Assembly (NCBI GenBank): GCA_002842255.1
Contig: PHCM01000122.1
Location: forward strand, 1 to 5,312
Direction: 5' to 3'
Source of the DNA: Betaproteobacteria bacterium HGW-Betaproteobacteria-2
GTDB lineage: Bacteria; Pseudomonadota; Gammaproteobacteria; Burkholderiales; Methylophilaceae
Length of the DNA stretch: 5,312 nt
Part shown: positions 1 to 5,289 of the stretch, one piece after another
Numbering within the stretch: the first letter of the stretch is position 1
Layout of the letters: every line of letters starts with the position of its first letter
Program-made: the position numbers and the translations under genes
Notes under the pieces: generated by a model
What the model saw: the letters and a program-made list of their open reading frames with translations, nothing else
Databases searched by the model: none
Told to the model about the DNA's origin: nothing

Positions 1-1
1 C

Positions 2-952
2 GTGCTGCAGGAACTGGCGCTGGATTACCCGCTGCCCAAGGTCATTCTCGAATATCGCGGCATGGCCAAGCTGAAATCGACCTACACCGACAAGCTGCCA
101 AAGATGATAGACCCCAACACCGGCCGCGTGCATACCAGCTACAGCCAGGCGGTAGCCGTGACCGGCCGGCTCGCCAGCTCCGACCCCAACCTGCAGAACA
201 TCCCGGTGCGCACGGCCGAAGGCCGCCGCATCCGCGAAGCCTTCGTCGCCCCGGCCGGCAGCTGCATCGTCTCCGCCGACTATTCGCAGATCGAGCTGCG
301 TATCATGGCGCACCTGTCGCAGGATGAAGGCCTGCTCAAGGCCTTCGCTGCCGGCGAGGATATCCACCGCGCCACCGCTGCCGAAATCTTCGGCGTCGAA
401 CGCGATGCCGTCAGCAGCGAGCAGCGACGCTATGCCAAGGTCATCAACTTCGGCCTGATCTACGGCATGAGCGCCTTCGGCCTGGCGCAGAACCTCAACA
501 TCGAACGCAGCGCGGCCGCAAGTTATATCGAACGTTACTTCGCCCGCTATCCCGGCGTGCGCGAATACATGGACAGCACGCGTGCGCAGGCCAAGGCACA
601 GGGTTACGTCGAAACCTATTTCGGCCGCCGCCTGTGGGTGCCGGAGATCAACAGCCCCAACGGCATGCGCCGCGCCGGCGCCGAGCGCGCGGCCATCAAT
701 GCGCCCATGCAAGGCACGGCCGCCGACCTCATCAAACTGGCAATGATCGCGGTGCAGGGCTGGCTGGAAAAGGAAAAGCTGCAGAGCAAACTGATCATGC
801 AGGTGCACGACGAACTGGTGCTGGAAGTACCGGAGACGGAACTGAGCCTAGTGAAAGAGAGGTTGCCGCAACTGATGCAGGGCGTGGCCAAACTGGATGT
901 GCCACTATTGGCGGAAGTCGGCGCCGGCGCGAACTGGGAAGCGGCGCACTGA
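2..952 (+). CDS. polA: DNA polymerase I, C-terminal polymerase domain (5' end outside window)
   Basis: This is the end of DNA polymerase I, which fills gaps and replaces RNA primers during Okazaki fragment processing and excision repair. About 316 codons are visible. The GTG at the left edge is an internal valine codon, not a start. The family A polymerase motifs appear in order: [15 protein letters not shown] (54-68 of the visible part); motif [11 protein letters not shown] with metal-binding Asp93; the O-helix [14 protein letters not shown] (142-155) with Arg142, Lys146, Phe150 and Tyr154; and motif [12 protein letters not shown] with His269, Asp270 and Glu271. Adding 612 gives the E. coli positions (Asp705, Arg754, Lys758, Phe762, Tyr766, Asp882), and the protein ends NWEAAH where E. 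coli ends at residue 928, so there are no net indels. All catalytic residues seen are intact. The 5' nuclease and 3'-5' exonuclease domains lie upstream and cannot be judged. Confidence 0.98.
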   Translation: MLQELALDYPLPKVILEYRGMAKLKSTYTDKLPKMIDPNTGRVHTSYSQAVAVTGRLASSDPNLQNIPVRTAEGRRIREAFVAPAGSCIVSADYSQIELRIMAHLSQDEGLLKAFAAGEDIHRATAAEIFGVERDAVSSEQRRYAKVINFGLIYGMSAFGLAQNLNIERSAAASYIERYFARYPGVREYMDSTRAQAKAQGYVETYFGRRLWVPEINSPNGMRRAGAERAAINAPMQGTAADLIKLAMIAVQGWLEKEKLQSKLIMQVHDELVLEVPETELSLVKERLPQLMQGVAKLDVPLLAEVGAGANWEAAH

Positions 953-955
953 CGA

Positions 956-992
956 CGGCTGCAAGGGTTCAGGCAGCCGGCTTGTCGGCTGC
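956..992. repeat. Three-copy 7-bp repeat forming alternative hairpins between convergent genes
   Basis: CGGCTGC occurs at 956-962 and 986-992, and its reverse complement GCAGCCG lies between them at 973-979. The central copy can pair with either flank: 973-979 with 986-992 (perfect 7 bp, 6-nt loop) or with 956-962 (perfect 7 bp, 10-nt loop). It straddles the convergent ends of polA (stop 950-952) and the minus-strand gene (stop at 969-971), where a two-way transcription stop would be useful. Neither strand has a T-run after the stem, so it is not a canonical intrinsic terminator. Part of it also codes for the last residues of the minus-strand protein. Confidence 0.4.
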
Positions 993-1181
993 GGCCTCTG
1001 CCGCGAGCGCCTGCAGATACTCGCCGATATCCCATTCGCAGCCACCGCATCCGGACAAGGCCCCGGTCTTACGCGAAATGGCATCAACATCGAGCCCTTG
1101 CAGGAAATAGGCGCGAATCTGCCCGCGCCGCGTGCCGCTGCACGGGCACATGATTTCATCGTCCGGATTGTCGTGGCTCAT
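969..1181 (-). CDS. Small BFD-like [2Fe-2S]-binding protein
   Basis: A 70-residue cytosolic protein with the cysteine pattern of the bacterioferritin-associated ferredoxin (BFD) [2Fe-2S] fold. CPC at residues 12-14 is followed by CGGC at 45-48, with 30 residues between Cys14 and Cys45, close to the spacing I recall for E. coli Bfd. The segment between (RRGQIRAYFLQGLDVDAISRKTGALSG, given here only as its role) has the expected helix-turn-helix-like look, with a glycine before the second cysteine pair. The tail after residue 60 is Ala-rich and probably disordered. BFD-type domains bind [2Fe-2S] and pass electrons, for example to release iron from bacterioferritin, but this version diverges from true Bfd (CPCSGT rather than a CLC-type motif), so its partner is unknown. 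No bacterioferritin gene is nearby. The ATG at 1179-1181 has only a weak Shine-Dalgarno sequence. It converges on polA with a 16-bp gap. Fold is fairly sure; role is not. Confidence 0.85.
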   Translation of the reverse strand: MSHDNPDDEIMCPCSGTRRGQIRAYFLQGLDVDAISRKTGALSGCGGCEWDIGEYLQALAAEAAADKPAA

Positions 1182-1315
1182 GATCTGAAGTTTAGTGTTT
1201 GCACATCAGAGCCTATTGTAGCGGCGCAAGTTCAGTGGCGGGGCAGCAGGCCACGGAAAAAAATCGCAAGTACAGGCCACGCAACCGATGAGCGGATCAC
1301 TGGTCGAAGTGCCGG
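1182..1315. other. Divergent intergenic spacer between the BFD-like gene and the CinA-like gene
   Basis: This 134-bp spacer must hold the start signals for both flanking genes. On the minus strand there is a -10-like TACAAT (plus-strand attgta at 1215-1220), 33 bp before the BFD-like start codon, but no recognisable -35 hexamer upstream. On the plus strand TTTAGT (1191-1196) and TATTGT (1214-1219) are 17 bp apart, but match consensus poorly. A 9-bp direct repeat CAGGCCACG occurs at 1247-1255 and 1273-1281, with a run of seven A at 1257-1263 between the copies. No terminator or RNA gene is evident. Confidence 0.35.
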
Positions 1316-2128
1316 ATGACCCATGACAGAACTGAACGGATACAACAATTGAATACCAGCAACGAAACCCCGCAATTCGGCGCCATCATCATCGGCGATG
1401 AAATCCTTTCCGGCAGACGGGAGGATGCACACCTCAAACGGCTGATAGAAACTCTGAAAACACGCGGCCTGCAACTCTCCCGCGCCGAATACGTCGGCGA
1501 CGAGGAAGACCGCATCACGGAAGTCCTGCGCCGTAGCATGGCGTCCAACGACATCGTCTTCTGCTTCGGCGGTATCGGCGCCACGCCGGACGACCGCACC
1601 CGGCAGGCAGCGGCAGCTGCAGTTGGCCTGCCGATCGAGCGCCATGCCGGTGCGGTAGCCGAGATCGAAGCGCAGTTCGGCGAGGGTGCTTATCCCAAAC
1701 GCGTCTTGATGGCGGATTTCCCGCAAGGTGCGGCACTGATTCCCAACCCAGTCAACCGCGTGCCAGGTTTCTCGCTCGGCACACATTACTTCATGCCGGG
1801 TTTCCCGCAGATGGCATGGCCAATGACGGACTGGATCCTCGATACTCACTACGCACACCTTTTTCACCAGAGTGATTACGTCGAAGAGGCTATACTGGTG
1901 CTGGATGGCGCGGAAAGCCAACTGATCGACCTCATGAACCGGCTGACCAGCAAATACCCCGAAACCCGGCTCTTCAGCCTGCCCAAGCTGGGCCCACAAA
2001 AATCCATCGAGCTCGGCGTCAAAGGCCCGGCCGCCGCCGTAACTACCGCCATGCAGGAACTGCGTGAAGGCGTCAGCGCCGCCGGGTTCCAGTGGCTAGA
2101 GCAAAACCGACTTGGACTGCCATCCTGA
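1316..2128 (+). CDS. Stand-alone CinA N-terminal domain protein (MoaB/Mog-like, COG1058 type)
   Basis: A protein of up to 270 residues with the molybdopterin-binding-like fold of the CinA N-terminal domain. Visible motifs are FGAIIIGDEILSGR (21-34), GGIGATPDDRT (85-95), which is the glycine-rich loop plus acidic pair of the family, and the MPGFPQM segment (160-166). The C-terminal CinA domain (PncC, nicotinamide mononucleotide deamidase) is absent; the protein stops about 105 residues after MPGFPQM. Proteins annotated CinA or 'competence/damage-inducible protein A' are often this domain alone. Members of COG1058 have been reported to hydrolyse ADP-ribose; I infer a nucleotide-processing role rather than molybdenum cofactor synthesis, since no moa/moe genes are present. 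The start is uncertain. ATG 1316 has only a weak GAAG upstream, and conservation would be expected to begin near Gln20. TTG at 1349-1351 (residue 12), with GGA 8 bp upstream, would give 259 residues. Confidence 0.85.
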   Translation: MTHDRTERIQQLNTSNETPQFGAIIIGDEILSGRREDAHLKRLIETLKTRGLQLSRAEYVGDEEDRITEVLRRSMASNDIVFCFGGIGATPDDRTRQAAAAAVGLPIERHAGAVAEIEAQFGEGAYPKRVLMADFPQGAALIPNPVNRVPGFSLGTHYFMPGFPQMAWPMTDWILDTHYAHLFHQSDYVEEAILVLDGAESQLIDLMNRLTSKYPETRLFSLPKLGPQKSIELGVKGPAAAVTTAMQELREGVSAAGFQWLEQNRLGLPS

Positions 2129-2135
2129 TTGTGGC

Positions 2136-2175
2136 GCCTGTTGCATCACACTTTCCATCACCAGCGCTAACAGGC
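2136..2175. repeat. Weak inverted repeat downstream of the CinA-like gene
   Basis: GCCTGTT (2136-2142) and AACAGGC (2169-2175) are perfect 7-bp complements separated by a 26-nt loop, starting 8 bp after the stop codon. A second small stem, GCTGA/TCAGC with loop CTGC, lies at 2203-2216. Neither is followed by a T-run, so any termination role is a guess from position. The rest of 2129-2243 shows nothing I can name. Confidence 0.25.
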
Positions 2176-2243
2176 CATCGCATGACTGACGCAACTAGAA
2201 CCGCTGACTGCTCAGCAAAAGCCCAGAACCCTAAATTTCAGGT

Positions 2244-2271
2244 TTGCTCGCACCGCATTTGCATATAAAAT
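2244..2271 (+). promoter_or_regulatory. Candidate sigma70 promoter for dusB-fis(-purH)
   Basis: A -35-like TTGCTC (2244-2249) and a -10-like TAAAAT (2266-2271) are separated by 16 bp. The -10 matches consensus at 5 of 6 bases, the -35 at 3 of 6. Transcription would begin near 2278, giving a leader of about 30 nt before the dusB GTG start. This is the best promoter-like sequence in the window, in the expected place: the longest spacer, upstream of a run of closely spaced same-strand genes. Confidence 0.5.
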
Positions 2272-2275
2272 AGGC
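2261..2275. promoter_or_regulatory. Candidate Fis-binding site over the dusB-fis -10 element
   Basis: The 15-mer GCATATAAAATAGGC fits every key position of the Fis core motif as I know it: G at -7, pyrimidine-purine step at -4/-3 (TA), five A/T bases at the centre, pyrimidine-purine step at +3/+4 (TA), and C at +7. It contains the whole predicted -10 hexamer (2266-2271), so bound Fis would block RNA polymerase. The enteric dusB-fis operon is known to be repressed by Fis, so autoregulation is a reasonable inference. AT-rich -10 regions satisfy part of the motif by themselves, which tempers this. Confidence 0.4.
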
Positions 2276-2307
2276 AGCTTTCCCGCAAAATATGTGAAGT
2301 TATCCTG

Positions 2308-3342
2308 GTGCAGATAGGTCCATACAAACTGAGAAACAACCTGGTCGTCGCTCCCATGGCGGGTGTGACCGATCGGCCTTTCCGCATGCTGTGCAAACGC
2401 TTCGGTGCAGGCCTGGCTGTTTCCGAGATGGTGACCTCCAATTCCCTGCTCTACGGTAGCGCCAAGACCTTGCGCCGTGCCAACCATGAAGGCGAAGTCG
2501 AACCGATCTCGGTACAGATCGCCGGGGCCGACCCGAAGATGATGGCAGAAGCCGCGCGCCACAATGTAGACAACGGTGCGCAAATCATCGATATCAACAT
2601 GGGCTGCCCAGCCAAAAAGATCTGCAATGTGATGGCTGGCTCCGCCCTGCTCCGCGACGAGCCGCTGGTCGCGCAAATCCTCAAGGCTGTCGTCGGTGCC
2701 GTCGATGTGCCGGTGACGCTGAAGATTCGCACCGGCTGGGACAAGCAGAATCGCAATGCCATCGCCGTGGCAAAGATGGCCGAGGATATCGGCGTGCAGG
2801 CGCTGGCCATGCATGGCCGCACCCGCGCCTGCCTCTATCATGGCGAAGCCGAATACGACACCATCGCCGAAGTGAAGCAGGCGATCAAAATCCCGCTAAT
2901 CGCCAACGGCGACATCACCAGCCCGGAAAAAGCCAAATACGTACTGGATTACACCAAGGCCGATGCCGTCATGATCGGCCGCGCCGCACAGGGTCGCCCC
3001 TGGATCTTCCGCGAGATCGAACATTACCTGAACACCGGCGAGCACATGCTGGCACCGGCCGTCAGCGAGATTCATCAGGTCATGCTGCAGCATCTGGACG
3101 ACCTCTACGCCTTCTACGGCGAACTGACAGGCATGCGCGTCGCGCGCAAACACATCTCCTGGTACACCAAGGGGCTGGCCGGTTCCGCCAATTTCCGTCA
3201 CCACATGAACCAGCTGCAAAGCATTGAGGAACAACTCGGCGCCATCAACGCCTTTTTTACCCAGCTGCAGGAACATGGCGAAAGGCTGCAGTACGTGGCT
3301 GACGAGACCGAAGAATCCGTAACGGAGGCATTGGCCGCCTGA
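2308..3342 (+). CDS. dusB: tRNA-dihydrouridine synthase B
   Basis: An FMN-dependent enzyme that reduces specific uridines in the tRNA D-loop to dihydrouridine, using NADPH. The protein has 344 residues. It opens MQIGPYKLRNNLVVAPMAGV, as DusB proteins do, followed by TDRPFR (21-26). The catalytic cysteine is Cys100 in NMGCPAKKICN, the same number as I recall for E. coli DusB. FMN and substrate residues follow: Lys139 in TLKIRTGW, MHGRTRA (168-174), NGDI (200-203) and GRAAQGRPW (224-232). The helical tRNA-binding domain includes RVARKHISWY (277-286). It is about 20 residues longer than E. coli DusB (321, from memory), ending in an acidic/Ala-rich tail. The start is GTG at 2308-2310 with GAAG at 2296-2299, 8 bp upstream; the ATG at 2292 is out of frame and meets a stop at once. 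The stop overlaps the fis start (TGATG), as expected for a coupled dusB-fis operon. Confidence 0.96.
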   Translation: MQIGPYKLRNNLVVAPMAGVTDRPFRMLCKRFGAGLAVSEMVTSNSLLYGSAKTLRRANHEGEVEPISVQIAGADPKMMAEAARHNVDNGAQIIDINMGCPAKKICNVMAGSALLRDEPLVAQILKAVVGAVDVPVTLKIRTGWDKQNRNAIAVAKMAEDIGVQALAMHGRTRACLYHGEAEYDTIAEVKQAIKIPLIANGDITSPEKAKYVLDYTKADAVMIGRAAQGRPWIFREIEHYLNTGEHMLAPAVSEIHQVMLQHLDDLYAFYGELTGMRVARKHISWYTKGLAGSANFRHHMNQLQSIEEQLGAINAFFTQLQEHGERLQYVADETEESVTEALAA

Positions 3343-3575
3343 TGAGCAACCAGGATCTCGCAAGCTGCGTCAGGGCAGCACTGGACGAATACTTCAAGGA
3401 CCTGGACGGCGAACAACCGCATGCTGTCTATGACATGGTGCTTCACTGCATGGAAAAACCGCTACTGGAATACGTCCTCAACCGCGCCGGCGGCAACCAG
3501 AGCAAGGCGGCAGAAATCCTCGGCCTCAACCGCAACACCCTTCGCAAGAAACTGCAGCAGCACGACATTCAGTAA
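3342..3575 (+). CDS. fis: Fis family DNA-binding nucleoid protein
   Basis: A 77-residue homodimeric DNA-bending protein that shapes the nucleoid and regulates growth-phase genes. Residues 30-50 form the dimerisation helices (YDMVLHCMEKPLLEYVLNR), and 51-72 the helix-turn-helix, GGNQSKAAEILGLNRNTLRKKL, with the hallmark GNQ and NTLRKKL recognition helix. E. coli Fis has 98 residues; this form lacks most of the N-terminal beta-hairpin arm that stimulates Hin/Gin-type invertases, while the DNA-binding part is complete. The short N-terminus appears real: reading upstream in frame, a TGA stop sits at 3300-3302, only 14 codons before the ATG, with no ATG/GTG/TTG start between. Its start shares one base with the dusB stop (3340-3342). 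A GGAGG at 3324-3328, inside dusB, lies 13 bp before the ATG, rather far, so translational coupling probably helps. Likely negatively autoregulated through the site at 2261-2275. Confidence 0.95.
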   Translation: MSNQDLASCVRAALDEYFKDLDGEQPHAVYDMVLHCMEKPLLEYVLNRAGGNQSKAAEILGLNRNTLRKKLQQHDIQ

Positions 3576-3602
3576 CCTTCAATTTTCTCAAAAGTTCCCA
3601 TC

Positions 3603-5189
3603 ATGGCTATGATCAAAAGAGCACTCATCAGCGTTTCCGACAAAAACGGCATCCTCGAATTCGCGCAGACACTGCACGGATTCGGCGTCGAAATCCTTTC
3701 CACTGGCGGCACCGCCAAGCTGTTCAGGGAAAACAACATCCCGGCGATCGAAGTCAGTGATTACACCGGCTTTCCGGAAATGCTCGACGGTCGCGTCAAG
3801 ACCCTGCATCCGTTGGTGCACGGCGGCATCCTCGGCCGTCGCGACCTGCCAGAACATGTCGCCGCCATGCAAGCTGCCAATATCCCCAACATCGACATGG
3901 TGGTGGTTAACCTCTATCCGTTCGAGGCTACCGTAGCCAAGCCGGATTGCACGCTGGAAGAGGCGATCGAGAACATCGATATCGGCGGTCCGGCCATGGT
4001 GCGTTCTGCTGCCAAGAACTGGAAAGACGTCGCTGTACTGACCGATGCCTCGCAATATGCCGACGTGCTGGCCGAGATGCAGAGTACCGGCGGCGCCACC
4101 AGCCAGGCCACGCGCTTTGCCCTGTCGGTCGCTGCGTTCAACCGCATCAGCAACTATGACGGTGCCATCAGCGACTACCTGTCCTCGTTCAACAGCGACA
4201 ATACGCGCAACCCGTTCCCCGGCCAGACCAACGGCCGCTTCGTCAAGATCCAGGATCTGCGTTACGGCGAGAACCCGCACCAGCAGGCCGCCTTCTACCG
4301 CAACCTTTATCCGGCACCTGGCTCACTGGTCACTGCCGAGCAATTGCAGGGCAAGGAACTGTCCTACAACAACATCGCCGATGCCGATGCGGCCTGGGAG
4401 GCCGTCAAATCGTTTGACAGCACTGCCTGCGTCATCGTCAAGCACGCCAACCCGTGTGGCGTGGCACTCGGCGCCACTACACTGGAAGCCTACAGCAAAG
4501 CCTTCAAGACTGACCCAAGCTCAGCTTTCGGCGGCATCATCGCCTTTAATCAGCCTATCGACGACGCTACCGCTGAAGCAATCTCCAAGCAGTTTGTCGA
4601 AGTGCTGATCGCACCGGGATACTCCGACGGCGCACTGGAGATTTTCAAGGCCAAAGCCAACGTACGCGTACTGAAGATCGCACTGCCACCCGGTGGTGAC
4701 AGTGCCTGGCACAAGGGCCGCAATTCACACGACATCAAGCGCGTTGGTTCCGGCATCCTGATCCAGACCGCGGATAACCTGGAAATCAAGCGCGAAGATT
4801 TGCGCATCGTCACCAAAAAGCAACCGACGCCGCAACAGATGGAAGACCTTCTTTTCGCCTGGCGCGTGGCAAAATACGTCAAATCCAACGCTATCGTCTT
4901 CTGCGGCGACGGCATGACACTGGGAGTCGGTGCCGGCCAGATGAGCCGTGTCGACAGCACCCGCATCGCCGCCATCAAGGCGCAGAACGCCGGTCTCACG
5001 CTGCAGGGATCGGTCGTCGCTTCCGATGCCTTCTTCCCGTTCCGTGATGGTATCGACGTGCTGGCAGAAGCCGGCGCTGCTTGTGTCATCCATCCGGGTG
5101 GCAGCATGCGCGATGAGGAAGTCATCGCCGCTGCCGACGAGCATGGTCTGGCCATGGTGCTGACCGGCGTTCGTCACTTCAGACATTAA
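3603..5189 (+). CDS. purH: Bifunctional AICAR transformylase / IMP cyclohydrolase
   Basis: Catalyses the last two steps of de novo IMP synthesis in the cytosol: formylation of AICAR using 10-formyl-THF, then ring closure of FAICAR. At 528 residues it is essentially full family length. The N-terminal IMP cyclohydrolase (MGS-like) domain, about 1-195, shows STGGTAKLF (33-41), DGRVKTLHP with Lys66 (62-70), VVNLYPF (101-107), and [17 protein letters not shown] (123-139). The transformylase domain, about 200-528, has LRYGENPHQ (219-227), the catalytic Lys280-His281 pair in [16 protein letters not shown] (306-311), GQMSRVDS (445-452), [10 protein letters not shown] (474-483), [10 protein letters not shown] (497-506), and the family ending TGVRHFRH. 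The ATG at 3603 has only a weak AAAAG 8 bp upstream; the next ATG, two codons on, is worse placed. It starts 27 bp after fis with no terminator or clear promoter between, so co-transcription is likely. No truncation or missing key residue. Confidence 0.98.
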   Translation: MAMIKRALISVSDKNGILEFAQTLHGFGVEILSTGGTAKLFRENNIPAIEVSDYTGFPEMLDGRVKTLHPLVHGGILGRRDLPEHVAAMQAANIPNIDMVVVNLYPFEATVAKPDCTLEEAIENIDIGGPAMVRSAAKNWKDVAVLTDASQYADVLAEMQSTGGATSQATRFALSVAAFNRISNYDGAISDYLSSFNSDNTRNPFPGQTNGRFVKIQDLRYGENPHQQAAFYRNLYPAPGSLVTAEQLQGKELSYNNIADADAAWEAVKSFDSTACVIVKHANPCGVALGATTLEAYSKAFKTDPSSAFGGIIAFNQPIDDATAEAISKQFVEVLIAPGYSDGALEIFKAKANVRVLKIALPPGGDSAWHKGRNSHDIKRVGSGILIQTADNLEIKREDLRIVTKKQPTPQQMEDLLFAWRVAKYVKSNAIVFCGDGMTLGVGAGQMSRVDSTRIAAIKAQNAGLTLQGSVVASDAFFPFRDGIDVLAEAGAACVIHPGGSMRDEEVIAAADEHGLAMVLTGVRHFRH

Positions 5190-5193
5190 AACC

Positions 5194-5269
5194 GGGAAGG
5201 GGAAAGCGGGAAGGGGGAAGGGTACAAGCTTTGAGGCTCACCCTTTACCCTTCACCCTTCACCCTTCCC
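5194..5269. repeat. Inverted pair of heptamer arrays in the purH-purD spacer
   Basis: Five bases after the purH stop, the left arm (5194-5223) reads as 7-bp units GGGAAGG, GGAAAGC, GGGAAGG, GGGAAGG. The right arm (5240-5269) reads as CCCTTTA, CCCTTCA, CCCTTCA, CCCTTCC. The 30-nt arms are complementary at 24 positions, plus one possible G-U pair, around a 16-nt loop that contains AAGCTT and a possible 3-bp AGC/GCT stem. Both arms are pure purine/pyrimidine apart from a few positions, unlike the flanking coding DNA. There is no T-run after the hairpin, so it is not a standard intrinsic terminator. It resembles the dispersed intergenic repeats seen in many bacterial genomes; that is inference, since only one copy is in view. 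Confidence 0.8.
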
Positions 5270-5283
5270 TCGCTCAAGGGAAG
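5264..5283 (+). promoter_or_regulatory. Alternative hairpin covering the purD ribosome-binding region
   Basis: CTTCCCT (5264-5270) and AGGGAAG (5277-5283) form a perfect 7-bp stem with loop CGCTCA. The 3' arm contains the purine-rich Shine-Dalgarno candidate (AAGG 5276-5279 or GGGAAG 5278-5283), 6-10 bp before the purD ATG. The 5' arm is also the last part of the upstream heptamer hairpin, so the two structures compete. A regulatory role is inferred from geometry only. Confidence 0.35.
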
Positions 5284-5289
5284 TAAGTT

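Noticed and set aside
2..4. GTG at the left edge as a start codon
   Set aside because: It is inside the polA polymerase domain; alignment to known DNA polymerase I places it near residue 613.
634..1110. Plus-strand frame of 158 codons overlapping the end of polA
   Set aside because: It overlaps the polA motif C region in another frame and has a low-complexity Arg/Gly/Ala-rich translation.
897..1319. Plus-strand frame of 140 codons across the BFD-like gene
   Set aside because: It is antisense to the BFD-like gene, whose CPC/CGGC cysteine pattern is a specific signal; this frame shows no family feature.
1232..1999. Long minus-strand open frame (255 codons) opposite the CinA-like gene
   Set aside because: It lies opposite a gene with clear family motifs, its translation shows no recognisable domain, and it runs through the divergent spacer. 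It is an antisense shadow of GC-rich codon use.
2203..2216. Small hairpin GCTGA-CTGC-TCAGC upstream of dusB as a terminator
   Set aside because: The 5-bp stem is short and is followed by AAAA rather than T's on the plus strand; too weak to call by itself.
2212..2841. Minus-strand frame of 209 codons opposite the start of dusB
   Set aside because: It is antisense to the most conserved part of dusB and covers the dusB promoter region; no recognisable protein family.
3588..4280. Minus-strand frame of 230 codons opposite purH
   Set aside because: It mirrors the conserved IMP cyclohydrolase domain coding sequence and carries no recognisable motif; the same holds for the other frames within purH.
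5194..5269. Intrinsic (Rho-independent) terminator after purH
   Set aside because: The stem is long and GC-rich, but no T-run follows on either strand, and a same-pathway gene starts just after, so a simple terminator is not supported.
5194..5269. CRISPR-like array
   Set aside because: The 7-bp units are directly adjacent without unique spacers, and the two arrays face in opposite directions; there are no cas genes.
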